Part shown: positions 12,641 through 23,602 of the stretch, piece after piece
Layout of the letters: each line of letters begins with the position of its first letter
Position numbering within the stretch: the stretch's first letter is position 1
Assembly: GCF_041260155.1 (NCBI RefSeq)
Contig: NC_091940.1
Coordinates: 28,617,651 to 28,681,650 of the forward strand
Length of the DNA stretch: 64,000 nucleotides
Direction of reading: 5' to 3'
Origin: Ptychodera flava
Lineage: Eukaryota > Hemichordata > Enteropneusta > Ptychoderidae
The notes under the pieces: model-generated
Seen by the model: the letters and a program-made list of their open reading frames with translations, nothing else
What the model was told of the DNA's origin: nothing
The model's database searches: none
Program-made: the position numbers and the translations under genes

Positions 12641-12990
12641 CATCGTAATGTTCTGAGATTGTCATCAACGAAAAGTTTCATGAAATTTTGAGCTGTATTT
12701 CTTGAAATATGTCGACACTCTCATTACAGTCTCCATAGGAAACCATTATATGAAAAATAAGGATATTTCATGAGTTCCTTAATATGCAAGCCACACTAAC
12801 CAAAATCTAATCACTTCTTGCCATAAGCGTATGGTACCTGTCTACCAAATCCGACCTGAATCTGTTCAGGCGTTTTTGAGTCATCGTGTAAACAGCCAGA
12901 CACACACACGGACATGGACAGATAGACAGACATCGCTATGACAATAGCTCACGTGTGTGAACTCATGAACTAATAAAAATGACCCTCCTC
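12641..12990. repeat. Flank of the ~145 bp array, probable repeat end
   Basis: Non-tandem sequence follows the array and contains 'gacagatagacagacatcgc' and 'cgtgtgtgaactcatgaact'. It looks like the terminus of a dispersed element, which is an inference; only one copy is in the window. Confidence 0.35.
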
Positions 12991-13099
12991 TGGACAGTTT
13001 TCTAAAAATTGGCCCTTCGCCCAATGCCCCTGGCCCACCCCCACCTGCAATTACTGAAGGCTCCCTTATCGTCTGTTTCCAGAAACCGCGACATTTTGT

Positions 13100-13629
13100 T
13101 ATATTTTGGCACTAAAGGTGACATAGTGGACCTTGACACACGTCCAGTCTGGCTTCACTTCAGGCTGTCAATGCGACCTCGTTCCCAACACTTAATCCGT
13201 AAAGTAACTTATCACATTGCAACTTAATAAATCTCAGACGAACAGTGCTTTTTTGAAAGCGAACAGAGTTTAGGCAGGCATGTAGGCTAGACAAAGCATA
13301 CCCGAAGTCACAGATATGCGAATAAGAATAACTCAAGTATGAAAAACACAACCTGCTGAATGCGTTCATGCAAAAATGTCAAAGGAAAACGGTGTCTTTG
13401 ATCTCAGGATGTTTCTCAGACCTGTGCGAGCTGTGTACGTGCGACGAATAAAAAACGGTTCACACTTAATCAAGGCTAGTCTGGTTTGTCATTGGCAAGT
13501 CACCTTGGGAGTCGACACTCCTATTGTACACAACTTATAACACGTTTAGCTGTTTACAAAAATACAGAGTGTTTATTGAAGAGCAAATGCCGGGTATTCT
13601 TGCATGCTGTCACGTCAATCACAATCTCT
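13100..13629 (+). repeat. Repeat module, copy 2, left part
   Basis: Parallel to 2190-2514 plus 8364-8600, with 'acaaagcatacccgaagtca', 'gctgtgtacgtgcgacgaat' and 'gagtcgacactc' at the corresponding places. It is interrupted after 13633 by a 686 bp element and resumes at 14320. Confidence 0.65.
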
Positions 13630-13633
13630 AGTC

Positions 13634-14319
13634 AACACGATTGGAACTAATTTGGGAAAATTGGATGAGAGTAATTATTACGAAAATGTAACGAAATCGA
13701 AAATTTTACATATGAAATTTTACAAAATGATAGAATAGTGTAAAATTTGAAATATTGTTCTCATCGAACAAAACAACGAAAACACAACGATTATTGCATA
13801 CCTCTTTCATCGGATTCATTTTCATGAAAAAAATTCATTTTGTCTAAAATGTACTAAAGAAACGAGACAAAATGCTTAAAATTTCTCTAATTGACGAATT
13901 TTGAGTCAGGGCACTTTTGAAATGCCCCCGACGTTTTCGTGAATTTAAGGCTTCATAAACATTAGATTGAGTCAGGGCACATTTTAAATGACCCTGACTG
14001 ACTTAACTGTAAATCAATCGAAAAACTTCATTTTGTTCGAGGAAAAGTGACAAACTGAGATTATTACTAGTGTTTCAGAAGAAACTACAGACAAACTCAC
14101 ATATTTTCATTCAAATACGAATATTGTTCAAATGTTTTGAACAATATTGCATTAGATACTATCATGCACTGATTCTTACTCATAAGATTTCAACAGCATC
14201 GTAAATTTTGAATAAATTTTTAAAGATGGTAAGCAAATATGGTGTAATATTAGACAAATTTCTAAAATTCTTGAGAAATTGCGCCAATCCAATTATCCCA
14301 ATTTAGTTCCAATCGTGTT
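13634..14319. mobile_element. 686 bp TIR element nested in the repeat module
   Basis: The ends are inverted repeats of about 33 bp. The left begins AACACGATTGGAACTAATTT and the right end is its reverse complement with two or three mismatches. AGTC flanks both ends (13630-13633 and 14320-14323), a 4-bp target duplication, and the module is continuous if the element is removed. Internally 'gagtcagggcac' occurs twice (about 13907 and 13970). No coding frame is seen, so it is non-autonomous. Confidence 0.85.
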
Positions 14320-15634
14320 AGTCATGGACGTTAAATCCATGGTCAAGTCTACCAGCAGAGTTTGTGCTAAGGTTTCCTTTCATGGACAACCTAAAGTATA
14401 TCTAAATACACCACTATAATAACCGGTCTGACGTTTCTTATAAACCATAAATGCTCATTGATTCATTTTAAGAGTAGATATCTGAGAATATAAGGTTATT
14501 ACGAAAATACCGCAAACCTTACATTCCTTACTGTAGCATCAAATTGTCAGTTGAGTGGTGACCATTTTCGTGCAATGTCAACAATTTTTCTTCCGATTTT
14601 ATCGCGCCAGTGTGGAACGCTATACTCGGACGCGCTTCTGCAAGTTTTTCATTGTGTGCACTACACATGTACGTACAGAGCGCGCACGAGACATGTTCTG
14701 GCACTCGTCTAATGGGTCCCTTGAAACCGTTCAACAGTGTACGCGCAGATACAGCAGCAGGGGATGAGGCGCCTGGAAACCGTTCGTGTTACGGAACGGG
14801 CGTTCCGTGCGGCTTTTTTAGCGCACGCAAAATTATATTGTTCTCGATGGTAGATGTATAATAATATAGCTTATTAGATGCCAAGACGTTTCGTCACCAA
14901 CGCTTATACTTTCTGAACGAAAACGGTAGAAATTGACACCCTATACTTTGCAATGGCTGAATCGTAAAAGGGTCAGAAACAGAACACTACCAAGTAGGTC
15001 ACAAATCAGGTCATCATCCATTTGAAGAATCACTCGAACACGTTAGTGAGTTTGGTTCAATAAACCAAAATATACCATAAACGCACTTACCAGAGACACA
15101 ATAATATGTAGTTGACTGTAGTTCTAAGAGCAAGGTTTTAACAGTCAGTCATGAGATTTTCGCTTTCTTCATGGGGAGCAACAGAGCGTACGTTGTATTG
15201 TACTTGCTTCCTAAAAAACCTATCGCCCTCTATATGTAACGATAACCTTCGCGCCACTTGTGTGGGGTCATTTTAAAACTTTTGGAGTGAATACACTTTG
15301 CACTACCTTCTTTTTGTGAAAATCGTATAACTTTTTTCCCCCATAGATTTAACACATGGATGGCGGCCATTTCGAAAGTCAAACATCGAAAAATATAAAT
15401 CATATCTATCTTGCAAACATTTGCTTGGTGGATGATTTTGATAGAGAATAGCTTAAAGTTACATTTAGGACAGTTTCAGAAATTGTTTAAATTTTTCACT
15501 TTCGAGGTGCTTACTACCTTGATCATATAAAGTTTATGATGGCTAAGACAACCCCTGTGACCCTTTCCTGAATACACATCTTGTTTGAGCTACACCATGG
15601 GGACACGATTTTGCAACAGCGTCTCATTGCTTGT

Positions 15635-15666
<32 letters not shown>

Positions 15667-15870
15667 TGTATGTATGTATGTATGTATGTATGTATGTATG
15701 TATGTATGGATGGATGGATGGATGGATGGATGGATGGATGGATGGATGGATGGATGGATGGATGGATGGATGGATGGATGGATGGATGGATGGATGGATG
15801 TGTATATGTGTTTGCGTGCGTGCGTGCGTGCGTGCATGTATGTATGTATGTATGTATGTATGTATGTATG

Positions 15871-15902
<32 letters not shown>

Positions 15903-16640
15903 TGTATGTATATGTAATGTAAAACGAACGATAATCTTGGCCCCGTCGACTATGAATGATCAAAGGTGACTGTAGAAGCGTGACTGTGCCATAAAAGAAT
16001 GTACAGATCACCGATCGGTTGGAATGAGTAGAACAAGCGTGTATCAGCAGTGCCAATAGCAAATGCTCATTACGTCAGTTAAAATGATCAAGTACTTATT
16101 CCTGGTGGACAGCCTTCCAATTCCCAGAGGAGTCGTAGAAATGATATCTTGTCAACTGGAGAATAATAAAAAACGCTAAACAATCTAAACGGCAAAATTT
16201 GGTTGAAAGGAGTTTTGAGGTTAGAAATCCTGAATGATTATTGAATTGTAAATGCCTCTGCTCTTGGTTACAAACAATTGCTGCCTGACTAAAGTATGGT
16301 CACCCATACGCGTGCGAATGAACGATTATAAAAGAGATAACTGTCACAATCATCTCGTGCGAGAAGCCAGTCTGTTTGACAAATTTCCAATATTGATACG
16401 GGCTCTCGTCGACCTTTACTCGAACCGAACATTACGGAGACATTGTTGATTGTTATCGCGGTCATTTGACGGCCCGGGCCAACATCTCTGGAACTTTTAA
16501 TCACAAGTATCGCCGCCACACGTACCCTCTTATGAATTTAATGCTGTTTTTCACAAAAATATGGGCTTAATATGGTAACTTGGCCTACAGATTCTAGCAT
16601 ATTCATCATTGGGATGTGCCGTGTTATCACATGCGACACA
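14320..16640 (+). repeat. Repeat module, copy 2, right part
   Basis: Corresponds to 9060-10460 of copy 1, including 'agcaaggttttaacagtcag' near 15128, a divergent TTAA-family MITE (about 15190-15521) and 'agataactgtcacaatcatc' near 16338. A long compound microsatellite is embedded at 15637-15915. A shorter re-duplication of the terminal part lies at 16860-17200. Confidence 0.6.
15637..15915. repeat. Compound (TATG)n-(GGAT)n-(GCGT)n-(TATG)n microsatellite
   Basis: Tetranucleotide tracts: TATG to about 15708, GGAT to about 15799, a short GCGT patch at about 15816-15835, then TATG again. These explain the long MYVC/WMDG or HTYI/HPSI open frames on both strands, which are not genes. Confidence 0.95.
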
Positions 16641-16756
16641 TGTATGTACTTGAGCCACATGCATTCTGTGTATATGCAAGTTATAAACTTCAGAAACATT
16701 GAATAAATGTTGCATGGTACTCTGACTTGAGGCTGGGCATGACTTCTTATTTTTAT

Positions 16757-16818
16757 CACTTGACGGTGAATATTTACATGAGGAAGTCGATTTTGCCATG
16801 GTCGAAAGTAGTTTTTAG
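16757..16818 (+). pseudogene. Truncated C-type lectin exon copy
   Basis: Reads DGEYLHEEVDFAM and then diverges to VESSF and a stop. The first 13 residues match the longer lectin-like exon fragment at 17230-17401 (DGEYFYEEVDFAM). It lies in the same duplicated context downstream of the repeat-module end, so it looks like a duplicated and truncated exon copy. Confidence 0.4.
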
Positions 16819-17229
16819 GTTCAGAACGATTATTGAATTTTACTTGAGTTTATTTTATACCAAATGCTTCTGATCTTGGTTACAAACAATTGGCCCCTGA
16901 CTGAAGTATGGTCACCAATACGCGTGAGAATGAATGATTAAAAAAGAGATAACTGTAGCAATCATCTCGTGCCAGAAGCCAGTCTGTTTGATAAATTTCC
17001 AATATTGATACGGGCTCTCCTCGACCTTTACTCGAACTGAACATTACGGAGACATTGTTGATTGTTATCGGGGTCATTTGACGGTCAACATGCATGTCTG
17101 GAACTTTAATCACAAATATCGCCACCACACGTACCCTCTTGTGAATTCAATGCCATTTTTTTCACAAAAAAATATGGGCTTAACATGGGAACTTCGACTT
17201 TAGGCTGAGCATGATTTCTTATATTGATC

Positions 17230-17401
17230 ATCAGACGGTGAATATTTTTATGAGGAAGTCGATTTTGCCATGAACTGGTTTGACGCACGTGACTACTGCC
17301 AGCTACGAGGGAAAAAGCTAGCCAGTATAAGGGACCAAGATCAAATGAGTATATCCGACTTCGTTATTGCACGTGGGCAACCAGATGAAATACTTTGTTT
17401 T
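17230..17401 (+). pseudogene. C-type lectin domain exon fragment
   Basis: After an acceptor-like 'gatcatcag' the frame reads GEYFYEEVDFAMNWFDARDY, then CQLRGKKLASIRDQDQM, then a short tail ending ILCF and a stop near 17401. The pattern F-x-x-A-x-x-x-C-x(4)-G-x-x-L-A-x-I is the hallmark of the first helix and first conserved Cys of C-type lectin-like domains (carbohydrate or ligand binding, usually secreted). Only about 55 residues are present. No exon with the WIG, WND or later Cys motifs is seen nearby. It is either one surviving exon of a decayed gene or an exon captured by the repeats around it. Confidence 0.55.
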
Positions 17402-17879
17402 TGAGGCAACGTCATGGGAACTATATGCATTTTAGTGTGAAAGTCTCAACAGACTCGACTGTGCGATTGACGAGTCTCGATGATGCGGTGATGAGTCAGG
17501 ATTATAGTGAGATTTCGGTAATTCCGAACAATCTATGTACTCAACAGGAGCAACGTGACGTATTTCAAAAGCTATCGACATCAAAGTCACCATTGCGTGC
17601 CCAAAGTGGCATAAATAACTGTACGATAAAAAATCCACCTGTATTTAATTAAACACACCTTTGCTTAGTTTTCCCTTTGACGGGTCCTTCGCACTGGTAA
17701 AAAGCAAAATCAAAAAGTGGTGCATATATATCAACATCGTTTTGTGCTACACTACTGATACTGCAGATTACAACATGACCCGTGCTGTTGTTTCCATTAC
17801 TGTCTAAATGTGCTTAAAATCCCTCAACATTTAAATAAATTGAAGTTTAAATAAACGGGTTAAATATGACCAGTTACTG

Positions 17880-18510
17880 AAACAACCAGTACAAATACAT
17901 TTCAAGCCCTGGACGTTGACGGCGCTCTCAACCTGAAGTGGTGATCCTTGGTTACAGAAGCGTACTACAATCCACGTTGACATACCATTCCTTTCTCAGC
18001 ATTGCAAATATAGCAAGTTACCGGAACGACCATTAACAAACATTTCAAAACCTAGACGTTGAGGACGTGCTCTATATTACTACTTCAAATACCGACACTA
18101 GATTTCTGAAGCGCACTGCAATCCCCGTTGACATGCACTCCATTTTAAACGTATTAAATATGATAAGTTCTGGAACAACATCAAAAGATTTCAAGACCTA
18201 TACGTTGAGGACGTGTTCTATATTACTACTCTAAATACTGATACTGGATTTCTGAAGCGCACTGCAATTTACGTTGACATAAGTTCTGGAACAACATCAA
18301 AACATTTCAAGCCCTTTATGTTGAGGGCGCACTCTACACCACTTCTTGAAATACTGGCACTCAAGCTGTTTCTGAAATGTGCTAACATCCACGTTGACAT
18401 ACCCTTCTGGAACAACATCATAGCTTTTTAAGTCCTTTATGTTGAGGGCGCGCTCTCTATTACCGCTCAAAGTGGTAATCCTCAGTGTGTTACTGAAGCG
18501 TGCTACAATT
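17880..18510. repeat. Irregular tandem array containing 'acgttgaggac/gggcgcgctct'
   Basis: Successive units carry 'ttctgaagcgcactgcaat', 'cgttgacat' and 'tctggaacaacatcaaaaca', with copies near 17900, 18050, 18200, 18310 and 18430. Unit length is about 100-150 bp with internal deletions. No coding constraint is seen. Confidence 0.6.
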
Positions 18511-19590
18511 AGAAGGAGATCATTACATGAACAATGTTTGTCACATTGCTGTCACTTTTTGGGATTTATGACGATCAACCTCCGGCGATAGAACTACAGC
18601 AGTATTCTTTCAAAGCTCGAGACGTGTCACTGTCCACAAAATTGATCGTGTTTGAAGTCATTGAAAAACCTACTTTATGGGGATTGTTTTTTTATTGTTT
18701 GTGGATCCAGAACAGTAAATGTGTCAGTCACAAAGAAATTCGTACGGGGAGATAAAAACCATTAAATCTGAAATACCCTCTACGAGCTGTATTATCGCTA
18801 TTTAATTATTGAATTTGGACATGCCCTTGGGCATTATCGTTTTGCGAACAGTTTAAAATACGCGAAACCATTGCTAGTTGGTAATTAAAGTGTATTGATT
18901 CGTCCCTATAAGAAATTCATCCTTCAATTTCTGCATGTGAGAGCTATTAAAACTTAAACAGGAACAACTTATGCTAGAACTTACAAAAACTTTTATGTAG
19001 CTTTATAATGTTACAAAAGCAACTACATTAGTTTGACTTAATTGCCACATATGTTTAAGACAGCAGACGAGCTAGGGGATTTGGAAATTCGACCAGGGAT
19101 GGCCGGTGTCGGTCCGGTCATGATCATTCGTCATGAAGAGAAGTAATATACCATGGCTCTGTGTGAAAAGCGACGAGTGGAAGATTTGTTTTGACTTCCT
19201 TATGTCCTTGTCTAAACAGTAATTTGCAAGTAATCCATGAGGGATTCGATTAGTCAAGGGTAGCTAGTTGAAGTCCATGAGTTCAGTGTGTCACGGGCGA
19301 AAAAATGTAAAAAAAATCCCTTTTATTGATTTTGGCTAGGGCTACACAACTGAGCAATTTCTGACGATATAGAAACATACATTAAGGTGGGACATCTGTG
19401 CTGAAATAATGTTGGCAACTCATATTGTCCCTTCTTCGGCGATTACATCGGACATTACAATTATTCAATAGTTCAGTAGTTGACCTGGTTCTGCCGGTGG
19501 ACTATTCCGATAGGCTGAAGACAACTTTCAATCAAGATTCCGAGTATCCAGAGGACAGCGACGGACATTACACCATAGGGAACCGAAAAA
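18511..19590. other. Intergenic sequence, no feature seen
   Basis: I see no recognisable exon, RNA or repeat. Open frames here are short and lack recognisable motifs. Confidence 0.35.
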
Positions 19591-19591
19591 T

Positions 19592-20423
19592 CTAGTTGTT
19601 GTTGTTGTTGTTGTTGTTTATTTTAGTCGTGTTGTTGTCAACATACATAACTGTTGTGTTGTTGTTGTAGTTATTTCAAACATAATGTAGATGTCCTAAG
19701 AATAAACTAAAAGGACCCTATCGTTATTTGACCCGATGCAACTCTCTCCAAACGTACACTCTCTTCATATACTTACACAGGGCCCTCGATCTCCTAACTA
19801 TACACGCTGTATTGAATTTTTGCAGCGCTTGTGTATAGTCAGGCTGTTTTGAATTTTGCAGCGCACGTGTATAATTAGGCTGTATTGAATTTTGCAGCAC
19901 ATACTTTGTTCTTTTCTGCAAATACTATCAACAACAACAACCACAAACTTACTGAGTCCAAATATATATTTATTTTTCTTCATCTTTTAAATATTTAATC
20001 ATCATTATCATCATCACTATCATCATTATCATCATTATCACTATCATCATCATCATTATCATCATCATCGAAGATCGTGGCCCTACGATACTTACACAAG
20101 GGGTGTAACCTAAGCCGCCTTTCAGCTCACGCTTCCAACTTTCCGAGGGCTAGAATAACACTCTCTTCACCAGAGATCGAGTGAAAAGTAGCATGACGAG
20201 ACCTGTTACAGACATAACAAAGCTAATTCGGGGTTTACTTTACCTCACCCCTTGTGTAGGTATATGAAGAGAGTGTACGTTTAAAGACAATTGCATCGGG
20301 TCCAATAATGATAGCGTACTAGTAGTGCTTGATAGGACATCTACGTTACGTATGAAACAACAACACAATAGTTATGTTCGCTGAAATCTATTTGTCAACA
20401 ACAACAACAATAACATTACTGAT
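19592..20423. mobile_element. Inverted-repeat element with (GTT)n/(AAC)n arms
   Basis: Left arm about 19592-19790 and right arm about 20235-20423 are reverse complements in outline. The left has (GTT)n, then 'cataactgttgtgttg', 'gtagatgtcct' and 'cgtacactctcttcatat'; the right has the matching sequence in reverse and ends in (AAC)n. An (ATC)n tract lies between. This resembles a foldback or MITE-like element. Exact ends and target duplication cannot be set because the arms end in simple repeats. Confidence 0.6.
19999..20069. repeat. (ATC)n microsatellite
   Basis: Imperfect ATC/ATT triplets in the spacer of the surrounding inverted-repeat element. Confidence 0.85.
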
Positions 20424-22486
20424 ATAAACATAAATAACCATACTAACTAACTACAAGAACTAGACCTTTTGGGCTCCCCGTGATTACACACACGTTGCCT
20501 TTCCGAAAACCAAACGATGTGACACCAACGTCTCACCTCTGAATCACTTGACGGAGAGCCCGGAACATCCGAAATGATGAAATCAGCAGTAGACAGAACT
20601 CCTTTTCTCTTTACACAAAACAATCATTTCATCAAAAATACATAACTATTTGTGATCACATCACCGCGATGATTTTGTTTTCGATAGTTGTAACTTAGGC
20701 CGCTGATGTGACAGACTGTACACTGAGTGGTAAAAAATTCACTAAAATTGGCCGAAAGAGGTCTTCGCCATATGTATTCCGTTTTGTAAACATTTGACGT
20801 CATTCAGCACCTTACAAATAAAGCTTGAAAGGTAATCACAAAACTGCCTCCTAGTCACCGCACAAATCGCTCACATGGCACAGTATGTCCGGCTTGAATT
20901 ACAAACTATGATAACATCTGTGCGACAGCCACGTATGTGAGTTTTAATGAACTATTATTATGCGATTATTACTCAACCAAAATTCTACTAATATATGCGA
21001 ATCAACACGACTATTTATCTATTCTTTATTCCGATCAAGTTCAGGTGTAAAATGACTCTAAATGTTCATCTGAAAGCTTGCTTGTAATCACAATCAAAAA
21101 TCGACCTTGTAAAATCACCTTATAAATGTCACAATGCACCATTATCATCAACGTTGGACACTGAATTATGAGAATCTGATACTACCTCTGATCCAAATTT
21201 TGATAAATTGTGACCCATTTTTGCACTGGTCTGTCGCATTCTATTGGGCAGTTTACGTTTATAAATTACACTCGATACTCGATATAGAGTTGGCGGTAGA
21301 TGCCGGTCACGGAGTGGGGGGGGGGGTGTCACGTGGGGTGAGAGGTTCAGCGTGGCGCTGTTGCTTGTGACGACATTTAATGAATGCATTGTAGGCAACA
21401 CGTAAGGTCACTACCGTGAGTGAGAGTAGCACAACGTTGAATGTTATAGCCCTTTTCGATCCGTGCTTTATATCAACGTTGTCTTACCACTCAACATAGT
21501 CCAAAAATAATCGCGAAATCCCAATTTGCCAGCGACGGATATGAAAAGGAGACGGAACAGCAATTACATTGTCGGTGTCGCGTTTTCATTAAACACTCAT
21601 TACTATGATATTACATAACTGTCGTGAAACGTTGACGGTCACTAATCTACCACGCTTCGCGTATAATTAGAACATTCAGCCTTTTTTTTTTTACTTAAAC
21701 ATGTGCTTGCCTGATCAAAATGGCGTTTCTTTTCAGCAAACGATTTCCCTTTCTTGTCTTTGAGGTTTCGGAGACAATATATGTTGGAAACAGAGCCTCA
21801 TTTACTGTGTTTCTGATTGTGAAAATGTTTTAGATCTAAAATTTGCGAAATGTATCAACTAGTCAACTTTGAAAGGAGCTGACTTTATTCTAATCACAAA
21901 ATACCAAACAACATCAACGCCAAACAAAGCAGGTAGTGTCATTGAAGTATATGTTTTCTATGATAGCTACTCACAACTTGTTTATTTCGAGATTATCCGG
22001 TGTATACTAAGTGCCTGCCACTGCGCCAAGACTCCACAATTATGTTTACAGGGGCGTTGATTGAAGTCGGGGTCGCTGTTTCAAGTAACTGAATGCCTGC
22101 CCTGTTAGGCATGAAAGTTGTACATCGAGTGTATATATATATATGAACGGGTAGTTTTGTAAACTGTACAATCAGTTAACAAAGCGAGTTGATAAATCAG
22201 GTGAACGGGACAAGACGAAGCATTACATGTAAAAACACAGCAAACTGAATAATAGACTATATAAAGTTAATCATGGATGGCCATTCACAAAAGTGTGAAC
22301 TGTGAGCACCGCCAAGTGCAGAAAATAGATGAAAGGCACAAAAATATTTATATCTTGCAAAACTTTACTTTCGTTTCATATCTTAAAGACTGGTAACTAA
22401 TCCACCATATAAGTTCTAAGTTTTCCACAGGCGTAAATCTCAACTTCTAAAAGAAATGACAGCGAGCGAGCTATATTATTTCGTAC

Positions 22487-22490
<4 letters not shown>

Positions 22491-22577
<87 letters not shown>
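22491..22577. repeat. (GA)n microsatellite
   Basis: About 43 uninterrupted GA dinucleotides, followed by a decayed GACAGA tail to about 22612. Confidence 0.95.
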
Positions 22578-22578
<1 letters not shown>

Positions 22579-23529
22579 CAGAGACAGAGAGAAGACAGAC
22601 AGAGACAGACAGACGGGCTAGTCAGAAAGACGATCACACAGGAGGAAACAATCATATGAAAACAGGAAAGGATATGATAAAGACAGACAGAGGGAGATTA
22701 AAGCAGAGTCAGAGGAACAGATAAAGTTGAATGGAAGGAGAAAGAAAGTCGATAAGACCTCACCACAAAACGCTATTTACCGATATTTTACACTCAAATA
22801 GTTTTGTCCAGCGTATACCGAGTCGCACAGCATGTCCACTTGAATTGAATGTGGTAGCTTTATGAATGAGTTGGCCTGGGTAAGGGGGCTCAGTTTTCCA
22901 AACTGTCCTCGGGGAGGGTCATCTTGTATGCACCTGACGTAGGGGAAGGGTCGCTCAAGTTTTGCAGAAGTTTATTTCATTGCTTTAAATGAAATACAGC
23001 TGTTAATGTAAAATTTGTGAGAAATCGGATGACTTAGCGTGGAAAAATGCGTGTACTCTGATAGATATCCACGCTGATATAGTCATTGCACTCGTTGACA
23101 GCTGCCTATGTGTCCAGAGCTGTGTTTTCTGTCTGAGTTTCTCTCAGCCTTGCAAACCTCTGTTTGTCGACTCTCCCAAGTAGTAAAGATATATCCCTAG
23201 AAAAATATATCCCGCCATAGTTGAGGAGTAGATTCATATTCTGCAGTTTTGGAAAATGGGGGCGTCATATTTTAGAAATGGGACAGTGGGAGGGTAATGT
23301 TCAGAGGATTGACAAGCTGAAATTCCCACGACACAGTAACACCCACCCTCTTAATTACTCGACGTCCACTTACGGTTGCGAAGTGTCGTGGCTTCGCCAT
23401 GTTCTTTCACTGCCTGCATGCAAGCGTTGCAGAGAAGCATCCAGTTTTCTACTTCCAGTGTATGAAGACACTCATTCGTCAATCTGGCTGCCTGGCAGTG
23501 TGTGTCTGTATGTATACATGTATACGCAC

Positions 23530-23602
23530 CTACGTACGTGCGTGCGTACGTACGTACGTATGTATGTATGTATTGTATGTATGTATCGTATGTATGTACG
23601 TA
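23530..23602. repeat. (GTAC/GTAT)n microsatellite
   Basis: Interspersed 'acgtacgtgcgtacgtacgt' and 'atgtatgtatgtat' tetranucleotides. The self-complementary GTAC tract could form hairpins. Confidence 0.8.

Noticed and set aside
15581..16062. Overlapping 110-142 codon open frames on both strands
   Set aside because: They are translations of TATG/GGAT tetranucleotide tracts; no frame has non-repetitive protein character.
19999..20480. Regularly spaced short repeats as a CRISPR array
   Set aside because: Eukaryotic context and plain (ATC)n/(AAC)n microsatellites; no conserved repeat with unique spacers.
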